A stretch of 63,411 bases of DNA from Actinobacteria bacterium HGW-Actinobacteria-1 (GTDB lineage: Bacteria > Actinomycetota > Coriobacteriia > Anaerosomatales > Anaerosomataceae): NCBI GenBank assembly GCA_002841355.1, contig PHFB01000015.1, forward strand, positions 1 to 63,411, read 5' to 3'. Of this stretch, positions 35,766 through 45,051 are shown piece after piece; positions within the stretch are counted from its first letter, which is position 1; every line of letters begins with the position of its first letter. The position numbers were made by a program, and so were the translations under genes. The notes under the pieces were generated by a model. The model had not been told where the DNA came from. It worked only from the letters and a program-made list of their open reading frames with translations, and made no database searches.

Positions 35766-36692
35766 ATGAACGGTCGTTCCGTCCTGCTGCGTGTGCTCCT
35801 AATCGTGCTCACGATCGCGCTGGTCAGTGCTGGCATCGCGGGATGCAAGGCGAAGCCGACGACCAGCACCTCCGATGCCGGCAATGAGTCCGGCTCGCCA
35901 ACCGCAACACCCTCATCCGAGACAAGCTCGCTTCCCGCCGAGGATGGCAGTTCCGCCGAGACCAGTACCCCACCCAAGCCGATGTTCGTGAAGGTGTACT
36001 TCACGCGTGGCGACAGGCTCGGCGTCGCGACCCGCCAGATTCCCGCAACCAAGGCGATCGCGACGGCTGCTGTTCGCGAACTGCTGAAGGGTCCGAATGC
36101 CGATGAGAAGTCGTATGGTCTCGGCACTACCGTGCCTGAGGGCACGAAATTGCTTGGCGTGACAGTCACCAACAAGGTCGCGACCGTCGACCTCACGGGA
36201 ACATTCGAATCCGGCGGCGGCACGCTGTCGATGACGATGCGCCTCACTCAGGTCGTGTACACCCTGACCCAGTTCAAGACCATCGAAAGCGTCCGCTTCT
36301 CGCTCGACGGCAAGCCAGTGAGCGTCTTCAGCGGAGAGGGCATCATGCTCGACAAGCCGCTCACGCGCCTCAGCTCAGAGGATGTGCTCCCGGCGATCCT
36401 GGTCGAGTCTCCGACTCCCGGCCAGACGGCGACCGGTGCGGTGCGCGTGATGGGGAACGCGAACGTTTTCGAGGCGGTCTTCATCGCGGAGATCCGCGAT
36501 GCCGGCGGTGCGGTTCTCGCCAAGAAACAGATCACCGCGACCTCTGGGACTGGGACGCGTGGCACCTTCGACGCAACGTTTCCGTTCACCACACCAAAGG
36601 TGCAGATGGGTTCGCTCGTAGTCTATGAGGTCTCTGCGAAAGACGGGTCGCCAATCAACGTGGTGACCATTCCGCTCAAGTTGGAGAAGTAG
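35766..36692 (+). CDS. GerMN-domain lipoprotein with C-terminal Gmad2 domain
   Basis: The 308-residue protein has a lipoprotein signal (LIVLTIALVSAGIAGC, Cys 27), a Ser/Thr-rich linker, a GerMN domain (VKVYFTRGDRLGVATRQIP, AVRELLKGPNADE, VATVDLTGTFE, LSMTMRLTQVVYTLTQFKTIESVRFSLDGK) and a C-terminal Gmad2 Ig-like domain (ILVESPTPGQTATGAVRVMGNANVFEAVFIAEIRDAGG). GerMN/Gmad2 pairs occur in spore-germination and in non-sporulating cell-envelope proteins. There is no sporulation gene here, so an envelope role is likelier. Confidence 0.9.
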   Translation: MNGRSVLLRVLLIVLTIALVSAGIAGCKAKPTTSTSDAGNESGSPTATPSSETSSLPAEDGSSAETSTPPKPMFVKVYFTRGDRLGVATRQIPATKAIATAAVRELLKGPNADEKSYGLGTTVPEGTKLLGVTVTNKVATVDLTGTFESGGGTLSMTMRLTQVVYTLTQFKTIESVRFSLDGKPVSVFSGEGIMLDKPLTRLSSEDVLPAILVESPTPGQTATGAVRVMGNANVFEAVFIAEIRDAGGAVLAKKQITATSGTGTRGTFDATFPFTTPKVQMGSLVVYEVSAKDGSPINVVTIPLKLEK

Positions 36693-36694
36693 CG

Positions 36695-36895
36695 CTAGTG
36701 ATGCAGCGCGACGCGTCCGGCGTGGTGAGCCGGAACGTGTTGCACGCCTCGCGCCACCACATGTTCAACGCCGAGTCCAACACCGTGGATGATGCTGACG
36801 ATCATGCTCAGCACGAATCCGAGGATGAAGACGATCGCGGCCAAGAGAATCAAAGCGAGCACACCTATGACGAACCATCCAAACACCGTCAGCAT
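36695..36895 (-). CDS. Small hypothetical membrane protein
   Basis: A 66-residue frame from ATG 36895 (nine bases after AGGGGG) starts with LTVFGWFVIGVLALILLAAIVFILGFVLSMIVSIIHG, probably two closely spaced membrane segments, and ends with a His-rich tail (EHVVARGVQHVPAHHAGRVALHH). The tail could bind metal. No family recognised. The stop is two bases from the convergent GerMN gene stop. Confidence 0.55.
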   Translation of the reverse strand: MLTVFGWFVIGVLALILLAAIVFILGFVLSMIVSIIHGVGLGVEHVVARGVQHVPAHHAGRVALHH

Positions 36896-36915
36896 CTCGA
36901 TCAACCCCCTGCGAG

Positions 36916-36942
36916 TTAGGTGTGATGCGTTTCACAACCTAA
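36916..36942. promoter_or_regulatory. Long inverted repeat upstream of the small membrane gene
   Basis: TTAGGTGTGA (36916-36925) pairs with TCACAACCTAA (36932-36942), a ten-pair stem with one bulged A and a TGCGTT loop. It lies 20 bases upstream of the small minus-strand membrane gene and may be its operator. Confidence 0.4.
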
Positions 36943-37050
36943 TCTATGCATTTCCGCCATCCGTGAAATCTAAACGGAACTGTTGGGGTGCTAACCAACC
37001 TATAGCTGGATGAATGCGTCCTCTGACGGTGCGAACGGCGGATGTTGCTG

Positions 37051-37476
37051 CTAGCGTCCGTGCTCGTCATCCTCAACGAGTTCAGGACCACCGGAAATCG
37101 GCTCTCGGCCATTCTTGACGAGATAGTCGTCCACGGCCGCGCGCAGCCCGTCTGCAGCCAGCACCGAGCAGTGCATCTTCGCAGGCGGAAGACCGTCGAG
37201 CTCCTGGGCGATCTCCGCTTTGGTGATCTTCACTGCGTCCTCAAGGCTCAGCCCACGCGCCATGTCGGTGATCACCGAGGACGTTGCGATAGCGGCACCG
37301 CACCCAAGCGTCTGGAACTTGATGTCATCGAGATGGTCGTCGCTCACCTTGATGGTGATCTTCATCATGTCGCCGCACACGGGGTTGCCGACCTCGCCGA
37401 CGCCGTCTGCGTCCTCGATCACGCCCACGTTGTGCGGGTTGCCGAAGTGATCCATCACCTTGTCGCTGTAAAGCAT
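37051..37476 (-). CDS. iscU: Iron-sulfur cluster scaffold protein IscU/NifU type
   Basis: The 141-residue scaffold has the three cluster cysteines in GNPVCGDMM, TLGCGAAIATSS and MHCSVLA. The start MLYSDKVMDHFGNPHNVG is standard. It assembles [2Fe-2S]/[4Fe-4S] clusters for transfer to apoproteins using sulfur from the upstream cysteine desulfurase (15-base gap). An LPPxK chaperone motif is seen as GLPPAK. Confidence 0.96.
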   Translation of the reverse strand: MLYSDKVMDHFGNPHNVGVIEDADGVGEVGNPVCGDMMKITIKVSDDHLDDIKFQTLGCGAAIATSSVITDMARGLSLEDAVKITKAEIAQELDGLPPAKMHCSVLAADGLRAAVDDYLVKNGREPISGGPELVEDDEHGR

Positions 37477-37491
37477 CGCACGTCCTCGCTT

Positions 37492-38682
37492 TCAGGCGCC
37501 GCTAGCGCCGAACATCTTCTCGTATACGGGTGACATCGCACGGAGCCGCTCGACTATCGGGATGAGCGCATCCACCAGGCAGTCGATGTCAGCCTCGGTT
37601 GTCCATCGCCCAAGGCTCACCCGGAGCGATCCATGCGCGATCTCCTGCGGGCAGTCGATGGCCATAAGCACATGACTTGCCTGTAGCGAACCCGACGAAC
37701 ACGCCGAGCCGGTCGAGACCGCGATTCCCTTCGCGTCAAGGTGAAGCAGCATCGACTCGCCCTCCACCCCCTTCACGATAAGGCTCGTGAGGTGGGGCAT
37801 GCGTGGCGCATCCGTGCCGTTGACGTACGTGTTCTCCAGCCGACCAACCACTGCGGCCTCGAAGCGATCACGAAGCGCCGTGAGGCGGATGGTCTCGGCC
37901 TCGCGCTCGGCTGCCATGATCTCCAGCGCGGTGGCGAACCCCTGCGCACCCGGGACGTTCTGCGTGCCGCTACGCTTGCGGAACTCCTGACCACCACCCA
38001 TAAGGTAGGGCGCGAACCGCAGCCCTTTCTTGAGAAAGAGCACGCCGGTGCCTTTCGGGCCGTAGATCTTATGGCCCGAGAACGATGCTGCATCCACGCC
38101 AAGTGCGGCCACATCGAACTCGACCTTGCCAAGCGTCTGCGCGGCATCCGTATGGAAGAGCGCTCCACGTTCGCGCGCGGCCGTGGCAAGTTCTGCTATC
38201 GGCTGCACGGTGCCCAGCTCGTTGTTCCCGTGCATGACCGACACCATGATGGTGTCATCCCTCAGCACGTCTTTGAGGTCATCGGCGTGCACGACGCCGT
38301 TCGGGCGCGGCTTGAGCAGCGTGACGTCGAACCCGTGCTTTCCGAGCCATTCAGCAGGCTCAAGCACCGCGTGATGTTCGAATGCCGAGACGACGATGTG
38401 CCCGCTCGTGCGACCGCCAGCAGTGGCAAGCCCGATGAGAGCACTGTTGTCGGACTCGGTGCCGCCGGAGGTGAACAGCACTTCGTCGGGGCGGCTCGCG
38501 TTGATCGCGCTCGCGACCCGCGCGCGGGCATCCTCGAGCGCCTTGTGGGCTGCTCGGCCCTCTGCGTGCAGGCTGTTCGCGTTGCCGTACGTCTCGGTGA
38601 AGTACGGTTCCATCGCGGCGACGACCCGCGGGTCGGTGCGCGTAGTGGCAGCGTTGTCGAGGTAGATGCGTCTTTCGGTCAT
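37492..38682 (-). CDS. iscS: Cysteine desulfurase IscS/NifS type
   Basis: The 396-residue PLP enzyme gives sulfur for Fe-S clusters. Start MTERRIYLDNAATT at 38682; motif TSGGTESDN, HxxxLEP-type (FEHHAVLEPAEW), VMHGNNELGTVQP, HTDAAQTLGK, FSGHKIYGPKGTG (PLP lysine) and the active-site cysteine loop TGSACSSGSLQ. The ATG overlaps the stop of the Rrf2 gene (38679-38682), indicating coupled translation in an iscR-iscS-iscU operon. Confidence 0.96.
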   Translation of the reverse strand: MTERRIYLDNAATTRTDPRVVAAMEPYFTETYGNANSLHAEGRAAHKALEDARARVASAINASRPDEVLFTSGGTESDNSALIGLATAGGRTSGHIVVSAFEHHAVLEPAEWLGKHGFDVTLLKPRPNGVVHADDLKDVLRDDTIMVSVMHGNNELGTVQPIAELATAARERGALFHTDAAQTLGKVEFDVAALGVDAASFSGHKIYGPKGTGVLFLKKGLRFAPYLMGGGQEFRKRSGTQNVPGAQGFATALEIMAAEREAETIRLTALRDRFEAAVVGRLENTYVNGTDAPRMPHLTSLIVKGVEGESMLLHLDAKGIAVSTGSACSSGSLQASHVLMAIDCPQEIAHGSLRVSLGRWTTEADIDCLVDALIPIVERLRAMSPVYEKMFGASGA

Positions 38683-39125
38683 TGCGCTGGCTCCTTCGTC
38701 ACCGGTGCTACGGCGTCGAGACGTCGTTGGTCTCCCGCTAGATCCGCAAGCGTTGCCGAGGAGAGAACATCGCGAACAGCATCGCTCACGCGTCCCCATA
38801 CGGCGCCAGCCGCGCAGTGAGCGCTCTGCGCGCAGAGCGCCGACTCGCGAGCACACATGCTCGGCGCGATCGGCCCCTCAAGCGCCTCAACGACGGCAAG
38901 CACGGAGATCTCGGCAGCCGGGCTGGCGAGCACGTAGCCACCACGAGCGCCTCGAACGCTGCGCACGACTCCCGCCCGCTTGAGCGCCGCGAGCAACTGC
39001 TCGAGGAACTTGGCCGGGATCTCCCAGCGCTCGGAGAGCTCACGGGCGCTCCTCGGCGAGTCTCCGCCGGCGGCGATCTCTACAAGCGCAAGTAGGCCGT
39101 ACTCACTGCGTGCGGTGAGGCGCAT
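38679..39125 (-). CDS. iscR: Rrf2/IscR-type regulator with Fe-S cysteines
   Basis: The 148-residue Rrf2 protein starts MRLTARSEYGLLALVEIA, the usual beginning of the winged helix-turn-helix (EIPAKFLEQLLAALKRAGVVRSVRGARGGY). Three cysteines in CARESALCAQSAHC, spaced x6 and x5, form a probable cluster ligand set near the E. coli IscR pattern. As first gene of the isc operon it probably represses it when holo. Its promoter shows near-consensus hexamers. Confidence 0.9.
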   Translation of the reverse strand: MRLTARSEYGLLALVEIAAGGDSPRSARELSERWEIPAKFLEQLLAALKRAGVVRSVRGARGGYVLASPAAEISVLAVVEALEGPIAPSMCARESALCAQSAHCAAGAVWGRVSDAVRDVLSSATLADLAGDQRRLDAVAPVTKEPAQ

Positions 39126-39163
39126 GCGTCACTCCTCGGGTAATCCATACAATTCCTATCACA

Positions 39164-39192
39164 GTAGTATGTTTTTACTCCGAGTATGTCAA
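39164..39192 (-). promoter_or_regulatory. Promoter of the isc operon
   Basis: On the minus strand TTGACA (39192-39187) is separated by 17 bases from TACTAC (39169-39164). The spacer contains the palindrome ACTCGGAGT, a candidate operator for the Rrf2 protein itself. The start codon is about 39 bases downstream. Confidence 0.7.
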
Positions 39193-39213
39193 GACCGCGT
39201 TTCAGCTTCGCCC

Positions 39214-40677
39214 CTACCGGTAGACGAGTCGCCCCTGCACCTGACGGCTCTCGTTCTGGTGGTCGCGCATCCACTCCTGTAGGACTTCCTGCGCCGAGGT
39301 GGTGACGACCTTGGGGTCGCCGCCTGCAGCCAGCTCCTCTGGAGTGACAGCGAGGTACGCCTCGGCGTTCGCGGCGTGGTAGCCCTGCAATCCGAGGGTG
39401 TACGTCCCGGCCGGGTCTACCGGCTTCCCGGCAATTGCAAGTGAGGCCAGTGCATCGGTCGCATCGTCGTGCACCGCCGCCACCGCCGCGTTCACTTGGT
39501 AGCACTCCCCTTCGCCATCGCGGTTCGCGTTACGCATCCAGTGCCCGAACATGCGCGTGAGCACGTCGCCAGTCACCGTGTAGCGCGTGACGCTGTCGTC
39601 GTACGGGAAGCAGCTCACGAAGTCGCCGAGCGTCACAACCGGTCCCAGCTCGGGGACGCGTACCGACCCCGCTCCGAGCAGGATCACGTCGCAGCCGAGC
39701 GAGTCTGCCAGCGCGTCCGCCATGAGGTTGCCAAGCGAGGTCTCTATCTCGCGGCGCGGATGCGTGTGCTTCTCGGCCAACTTGGTGAGGATCGCCGCGT
39801 ACTTGCGGTCCACAGGGTCTTGGAACTCCCTGATGTGGTCGAGCATCTTCTCGTCGGGCTCGCCGATGCTTGCGTCGATAGGTACGAGCTGCCACTTCCA
39901 TTCGATGATGCTGTTGGTGTCGTCATCGACCACGATGTCGAACCGCCCCACCTGGTCGGTACCGGTTCCCGCCTGCGCGATGAGGATGCCGTTCACCATC
40001 GCCGGCTGGTCGAGGATGGTGTGCGAATGGCCGCCGATGATCATGTCCACGCCCCATGCCGGGTCGAGCATCTTGGCAAGCTCAACGTCGGAGTCGAAGC
40101 CGATGTGCGTGAGGATCACCGTGAGGTCGATGTCGTCGTTCTTGTAGGCGTTGCAGATGCGACCAACCTCCTCGGCGGCCTCTTTGAGCGAGACGAAGCT
40201 GCCGACGAGGTTGTCGAGCGCGAGGGCATCCATGACCTTCTCGGTAAGTATGCCGGTGAACAGCACGTCGAACCCTTCGACGTTCTTGATGAAGAACGGG
40301 CGCATCATGCGCTTGTCGAACGGCTTCACGTACAGGTTCGCGTTCACGATCGGGAAGTTCGCGATCTTCTCGAGGAAGAGCAGGTGCGGCAGCCCGTAGT
40401 CCACCTCGTGGTTGCCGAGCGAGACCACGTCGGGCGCCAGGTAGTTCATGACGTCGATCGTTGAGACGCCTTTGAACTCCGAGTCGATGATGGAGCCCTG
40501 CACCATGTCGCCCGCGATGCAGTAGATGACGTTCTGTTCCTCGGCACGCACACGGTTTATGTACGTTGAGAGCAACGCTAACCCGCCTATGAGGTTGCCC
40601 TCGGCGCCGTCCATCTCGGCAAGAAAATCGCCATGCATGTCGTTGCTGTGCAGGATGGTGAACTTCTTGGTGCCCAT
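39214..40677 (-). CDS. 5'-nucleotidase-family metallophosphoesterase, cytoplasmic
   Basis: The 487-residue protein has the calcineurin-like core (ILHSNDMHGDF, GDMVQG, SLGNHEVDYG, ILTHIGFDSD, GGHSHT) and a C-terminal 5'-nucleotidase domain (ETSLGNLMADALAD, GSVR, FPYDDSVTRYTVTGDVL, YTLGLQGYHA). ATG 40677 is preceded by GGGAGGG. There is no signal peptide, unlike the classical secreted UshA/NT5E-like enzymes. Substrate might be nucleotides or UDP-sugar. Confidence 0.9.
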   Translation of the reverse strand: MGTKKFTILHSNDMHGDFLAEMDGAEGNLIGGLALLSTYINRVRAEEQNVIYCIAGDMVQGSIIDSEFKGVSTIDVMNYLAPDVVSLGNHEVDYGLPHLLFLEKIANFPIVNANLYVKPFDKRMMRPFFIKNVEGFDVLFTGILTEKVMDALALDNLVGSFVSLKEAAEEVGRICNAYKNDDIDLTVILTHIGFDSDVELAKMLDPAWGVDMIIGGHSHTILDQPAMVNGILIAQAGTGTDQVGRFDIVVDDDTNSIIEWKWQLVPIDASIGEPDEKMLDHIREFQDPVDRKYAAILTKLAEKHTHPRREIETSLGNLMADALADSLGCDVILLGAGSVRVPELGPVVTLGDFVSCFPYDDSVTRYTVTGDVLTRMFGHWMRNANRDGEGECYQVNAAVAAVHDDATDALASLAIAGKPVDPAGTYTLGLQGYHAANAEAYLAVTPEELAAGGDPKVVTTSAQEVLQEWMRDHQNESRQVQGRLVYR

Positions 40678-40730
40678 GTGCCCTCCCCCGACGCTGCGCT
40701 GTCGGTTCAGAAAGTACCCCAAACAACGAC

Positions 40731-40758
40731 CGAGGACCCCGGTTGCCCGGGGTCCTCG
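40731..40758 (-). terminator. Terminator after clpB
   Basis: CGAGGACCCCGG and CCGGGGTCCTCG form a 12-bp stem with a four-base loop, 21 bases after the clpB stop on the minus strand, followed by GTCGTTGTTT. Confidence 0.8.
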
Positions 40759-40778
40759 CAGAGAGGGGCTTGTTGGTG

Positions 40779-42923
40779 CTACGACCCGATCAGGTCGAGT
40801 TCGTCGCCGATGAGGTCGATCGTGACCGTGTCACCATCGGCGACCTCGCCCTCGATAAGCGCCTTCGCCACGCGGTCGACGACCTCGCGCTGGATCGCGC
40901 GCTTGAGCGGTCGTGCGCCGTACACCGGGTCGAAGCCGTCAAGCGCGATGCGCTCCATCGCCGCGGGCGTGACCTCAAGCGCGATTTTGCGGGCGGCCAG
41001 GCGGGTGCGCACGATCGCCAGCTGCAGCTCGACGATCTCGGCGATGTCGTCCATAGAGAGCGCGTGGAAGATGACGATGTCGTCGACGCGGTTCAGGAAC
41101 TCGGGATGGAACGTCGCGCGCATGGCCTCCTCGACCATCGAGCGCATCTGTTGCTCCTCGCCGCCGGCGCGGGCGAACTCGCTGATGAACTGCGAGCCCA
41201 CATTGCTCGTCATGATCACGATGGTGTTCTTGAAGCTCACGGTGCGGCCCTGGCCATCGGTGAGACGACCATCGTCGAGCACCTGGAGCAGCACGCCGAA
41301 GACGTCAGGGTGCGCCTTCTCGATCTCGTCGAGTAGCACGACGCTGTACGGGCGACGGCGCACCGCCTCGGTGAGCTGGCCACCCTCTTCGTAGCCCACG
41401 TATCCGGGAGGTGCACCGATCAGGCGCTGCACGCTGAACTTCTCCATGTACTCGGACATGTCGATGCGCACCATGTTGCGCTCGTCGTCGAAGAGGTACG
41501 CCGCAAGCGCCCGCGCAAGCTCCGTCTTGCCCACGCCGGTCGGTCCCAGGAAGATGAACGACCCGATGGGCCGATCCGGATCCGAGAGCCCCGCGCGCGA
41601 CCGCCGAATCGCCCCTGCCACTGCCGAGACGGCCTCGTCTTGCCCGACGACACGCTCGTGGAGCAGTTCCTCGAGACGGGCGAGCTTCGTCATCTCGCCC
41701 TCGAGCAGGCGCGAGACCGGAACGCCGGTCCAGGCGCCCACGACCTCGGCGATCTCCTCCTCGGTCACTTCTTCTTTCAGCATCGGTGAGCCGGACTGCA
41801 GCTCCTTCAGGCGCGTGTCCGCCTCGGCCAGCTGCTGCTCCAGCTGAGGTACCCGGCCGTAGCGGATCTCGGCCGCGCGCTGCAAGTCGCCGTCGCGCTC
41901 GGCGCGCTCCTCGTCCACCTTCGCCTCGTCGAGCTCGGCCTTGAAGCGCTGGACGTTCACGATGACGTCCTTCTCGGACTGCCAGCGCGCCTTCAGGCCG
42001 GCGAGGTTCTCGGAGAGGCCGGCCATCTCGGCACGAAGCGCTTCGAGGCGCTCCTTGCTAGCGTCATCCTTCTCCTTCTGCAGCGCCTGCTCCTCGATCT
42101 GCAGCTGGCGCACCTGGCGGTCGATGACGTCGATCTCGGTCGGCATGGAGTCGATCTCGATGCGCAGGCGGCTCGCCGCCTCGTCCACCAGGTCGATCGC
42201 CTTGTCGGGCAAGAAGCGGTCCGCGATATACCTGTCCGAGAGGGTCGCCGCCGCGACGATCGCGCCGTCGGTGATGCGCACGCCGTGGTGCACCTCGTAC
42301 TTCTCCTTGAGGCCGCGCAGGATCGCGATGGTGTCCTCGACCGTCGGCTCGCCCACGAAGACCGGCTGGAACCTGCGCTCGAGCGCGGCGTCCTTCTCGA
42401 TGTGCTCGCGGTACTCGTCAAGCGTCGTTGCGCCGATGGCGTGCAGCTCACCGCGTGCGAGCGCGGGCTTGAGCATGTTGCTCGCATCCATCGCACCTTC
42501 GGCTGCGCCCGCGCCTACGAGCGTGTGAAGCTCGTCGATGAACAGGATAAGGCGCCCCTCAGCCTGCTCGATCTCGCGCAGCACGGCCTTGAGGCGATCC
42601 TCGAACTCGCCGCGGTACTTCGCGCCCGCGACCATCGAGCCCAGGTCGAGCGAAACGACGTCTTTGTCCCTCAGGCTCGTCGGCACGTCGCCGGCGACGA
42701 TACGCTGTGCGAGGCCTTCGACGATGGCGGTCTTGCCGGTGCCCGGCTCGCCGATGAGCACGGGGTTGTTCTTGGTGCGGCGTGAGAGGACCTGGATGAC
42801 GCGTCGTATCTCGGCATCGCGGCCGATTACGGGGTCGAGCTTGCCGTCGCGCGCTGCCTGCGTGAGATTGCGACTGAATCGCTCGAGCGCCTGGAACTGC
42901 GCTTCGGGGTTCTGGTCGGTCAC
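40779..42923 (-). CDS. clpB: ClpB disaggregase without N-terminal domain (split gene, 3' part)
   Basis: This 714-residue product starts [22 protein letters not shown], aligned to E. coli ClpB residue 149, known as the internal start of the short ClpB form. Both AAA modules are complete: first Walker A GEPGTGKT, middle coiled coil (about residues 270-370), second [51 protein letters not shown]. It should be active as ClpB-delta-N with DnaK. The GTG overlaps the stop of the upstream N-domain frame by four bases (GTGA). A single base is missing relative to the expected fusion, and about 25 codons of linker are gone. It could be a natural coupling, a frameshift mutation or an assembly error. Confidence 0.9.
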   Translation of the reverse strand: MTDQNPEAQFQALERFSRNLTQAARDGKLDPVIGRDAEIRRVIQVLSRRTKNNPVLIGEPGTGKTAIVEGLAQRIVAGDVPTSLRDKDVVSLDLGSMVAGAKYRGEFEDRLKAVLREIEQAEGRLILFIDELHTLVGAGAAEGAMDASNMLKPALARGELHAIGATTLDEYREHIEKDAALERRFQPVFVGEPTVEDTIAILRGLKEKYEVHHGVRITDGAIVAAATLSDRYIADRFLPDKAIDLVDEAASRLRIEIDSMPTEIDVIDRQVRQLQIEEQALQKEKDDASKERLEALRAEMAGLSENLAGLKARWQSEKDVIVNVQRFKAELDEAKVDEERAERDGDLQRAAEIRYGRVPQLEQQLAEADTRLKELQSGSPMLKEEVTEEEIAEVVGAWTGVPVSRLLEGEMTKLARLEELLHERVVGQDEAVSAVAGAIRRSRAGLSDPDRPIGSFIFLGPTGVGKTELARALAAYLFDDERNMVRIDMSEYMEKFSVQRLIGAPPGYVGYEEGGQLTEAVRRRPYSVVLLDEIEKAHPDVFGVLLQVLDDGRLTDGQGRTVSFKNTIVIMTSNVGSQFISEFARAGGEEQQMRSMVEEAMRATFHPEFLNRVDDIVIFHALSMDDIAEIVELQLAIVRTRLAARKIALEVTPAAMERIALDGFDPVYGARPLKRAIQREVVDRVAKALIEGEVADGDTVTIDLIGDELDLIGS

Positions 42924-43303
42924 CTTTGTCCCGCCTCGCCGCCGTCGCCCGCCACGCCGAGCAGCAGGTGCTCGGTGGAGACGTAGGCGTCCTTGAGCTT
43001 CTCGGCATGCTTGAACGCCGAGCCGAGCGCGGTGTTGAGGCGCGGGCCGATGCCAGCAGGAGCGGTGGCGCCGCTGCCGGACACCCTCGGCATCGCCTGG
43101 ATCGCGGTTGTCGCCTCGGCCTCGAGCAGATCGGGGTCGGCGCCCACCTTCTGGACGATGGGGCGCACGACGCCTTCGGCCGCATCCAGCAGCGCCTTGA
43201 GCAGGTGCTCCGGTTCGATGACGGCAGACGATGCGTCGTCCGCGATGCCCTGCGCCGCCTGTAGCGCTTCTTGCGCCTTCACGGTGAGCTTGTCGAGTCT
43301 CAT
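42920..43303 (-). CDS. ClpB N-terminal domain encoded separately (5' part of split clpB)
   Basis: This 127-residue frame starts [18 protein letters not shown] with AGGAGG upstream, and contains the two Clp-N repeats ([31 protein letters not shown]). It stops after GDGGEAGQR with the TGA that overlaps the GTG of the ClpB-delta-N frame. In ordinary ClpB about 20-25 residues forming the linker helices to GGQRVTDQNPE follow here, and they are missing. So the domain is truncated at its end. It may be a free substrate-binding domain or a relic. Confidence 0.85.
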   Translation of the reverse strand: MRLDKLTVKAQEALQAAQGIADDASSAVIEPEHLLKALLDAAEGVVRPIVQKVGADPDLLEAEATTAIQAMPRVSGSGATAPAGIGPRLNTALGSAFKHAEKLKDAYVSTEHLLLGVAGDGGEAGQR

Positions 43304-43492
43304 TGCGTACCTCCTGTGGCCACCGGCCTCAGCGGTTCACGCTTCAAGCCGGTGCGGTTCTGTTCTTCAAGATGCGTGAGTACACCCACGCAACGAGATG
43401 TCATATCGGCCCGCCGGGAATCGTCCCGGCACGCACGCCTTCCAGCCAGCGCACCAACGCCGAGCGGCTATCGCCGCCGCCGCTCATCGCAC

Positions 43493-43900
43493 TCACAGCC
43501 CGCGGCGGACGATGCCACCGCGCGGGATGTGCACGATGTCGGCCCGCAGGCTCTGGCGGACCGCCTGGATCTCGTCGGCGATGCGGCGCTCGGTGGTGCT
43601 CGCCTCTTGCTGTGCGCACTCCAGGTCTTCCTGAAGCCGCTCGATCTCGACTTGCAGCTCAAGGATGCGCATCACGCCGGCGAGGTTGACGCCCTCTTCT
43701 TGGGTGAGTCGCTGGATGAGCTGCAACCGCTCGACATCGGCTTCCGAGTACAGCCGTGTGTTGCCCGCCGAGCGCTTCGGCTGCACAAGCTGCTTGCGCT
43801 CGTAGATGCGCAGCGTCTGCGGGTGCATGCCCGCCAACTCCGCGGCGACGCTGATCATGTACACGGGCCGGTCTTTTCCCGAGGATCGCTGGTTCTTCAT
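43493..43900 (-). CDS. hspR: HspR-type MerR-family heat-shock repressor
   Basis: The 135-residue protein has a MerR helix-turn-helix ([47 protein letters not shown]) and a coiled-coil tail with an arginine-rich end. It lies after dnaJ, the usual place of hspR in actinobacteria, where it binds HAIR operators with DnaK as co-repressor. I found no convincing HAIR site near dnaK or clpB by eye. The 189 bp between it and the clpB N-domain gene hold nothing else that I could identify. Confidence 0.9.
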   Translation of the reverse strand: MKNQRSSGKDRPVYMISVAAELAGMHPQTLRIYERKQLVQPKRSAGNTRLYSEADVERLQLIQRLTQEEGVNLAGVMRILELQVEIERLQEDLECAQQEASTTERRIADEIQAVRQSLRADIVHIPRGGIVRRGL

Positions 43901-43918
43901 CGTCGTCCTCCCGTGCCG

Positions 43919-45049
43919 CTAGCCGATGTGCTCTCGGACATCGTCGTTGCGGGCCGCGTCGAACTTCTGCAGCAATTCCTTCTGCTCGCGTGAGAGCTTC
44001 TTGGGAATCGCGATATGCACCTTCACCTTAAGGTCACCCGAACCCTTGCCTTTGAGCTTCGGCGCGCCCTTGCCGGGGATCTTGTACACCTTGCCGTCCG
44101 AGGTTCCCTCGGCGATCTTGAGCTTCACCTTCTGGCCGTCGGGCGTGGGAATCGTGATCTCCGTGCCGAGAACCGCCTCGGCTATCGTGACCGGCAGGTC
44201 CATGAGCACGTCGGCGCCCTCGCGCGTGTAGTACGGGTGCTTCTTCACATGCGTCACGACATACAGGTCGCCCGCAGGACCGCCGCCGGTACCCGGCTCG
44301 CCCTTCCCTTTGAAGCGCAGCCGTCCGCCGTCGGTTGCACCCGGCGGCACGTTCACGGTGATCGGCTTGAGCTTCACGACCGAGCCCTTGCCCTTGCACG
44401 ATGCACACGGGTTCTCGACGATCTTCCCGCTGCCGCCGCATCGCTGGCATGGCCGAGAAACCCCGAAGAGTCCCTGACCCTGCGTCACATGTCCCGAGCC
44501 CTTGCAGGTCGGGCACGTCGTGGGGCTCGTGCCGGGCTTGGCACCCGTGCCGTGACAGACGGCGCACGTCTCGTTTCGTTTGAGCTCGACTTTCGTGGAG
44601 ACACCGTGCAGCGCCTCATCGAAGCCAAGCGTCACGTCGTATTGCAGGTCGGCTCCGCGGTGCGCGCTTGAGCGGCTACCGCCTCTGCCGGCGCCCATAC
44701 CACTGCCCATGCCACCCGAGAAGATGTCGCCGAAAAGCCCACCGAGGTCACCCAGGTCGACGTTCTGGTACGTGTACCCACCGCCACCGCCGCCCGGCCA
44801 GCCGGCACCCTGCGGCCCCGCTCCCGGGGGGACGTTCCCGCCGAAGTACTGCCCGAACTGGTCGTACTGCGAGCGCTTCTCGGCATCAGAAAGCACCTCG
44901 TACGCCTCGTTGATCTCCTTGAATTTCTCCTCGGAGCCGCCTGCGTCAGGATGATGCTTGCGCGCCTGCTTGCGGAACGCCTTCTTTATCTCGTCGGCGG
45001 TAGCGGTCTTGGCCACGCCGAGTGTGTCGTAGTAGTCCTTGCCGGCCAT
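43919..45049 (-). CDS. dnaJ: Chaperone DnaJ
   Basis: The 376-residue DnaJ has the J domain with HPD (KHHPDAGG), a long Gly-rich linker ([11 protein letters not shown]..., [13 protein letters not shown]), four zinc-finger repeats CxxCxGxG ([32 protein letters not shown]) and the C-terminal substrate domain. It stimulates DnaK ATPase and delivers clients. It lies three bases from grpE and 18 from hspR. Confidence 0.97.
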   Translation of the reverse strand: MAGKDYYDTLGVAKTATADEIKKAFRKQARKHHPDAGGSEEKFKEINEAYEVLSDAEKRSQYDQFGQYFGGNVPPGAGPQGAGWPGGGGGGYTYQNVDLGDLGGLFGDIFSGGMGSGMGAGRGGSRSSAHRGADLQYDVTLGFDEALHGVSTKVELKRNETCAVCHGTGAKPGTSPTTCPTCKGSGHVTQGQGLFGVSRPCQRCGGSGKIVENPCASCKGKGSVVKLKPITVNVPPGATDGGRLRFKGKGEPGTGGGPAGDLYVVTHVKKHPYYTREGADVLMDLPVTIAEAVLGTEITIPTPDGQKVKLKIAEGTSDGKVYKIPGKGAPKLKGKGSGDLKVKVHIAIPKKLSREQKELLQKFDAARNDDVREHIG

Positions 45050-45051
45050 CG

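Noticed and set aside
35766-36692. Evidence for sporulation from GerMN and SpoIIE-type domains
   Set aside because: Both domains are common in non-sporulating actinobacteria and no spore-specific gene is in the window.
43304-43492. HAIR operator for HspR before clpB or before dnaK
   Set aside because: Only half-matches to CTTGAG-type arms were seen (for example around 43365-43395); none has both arms with seven-base spacing.
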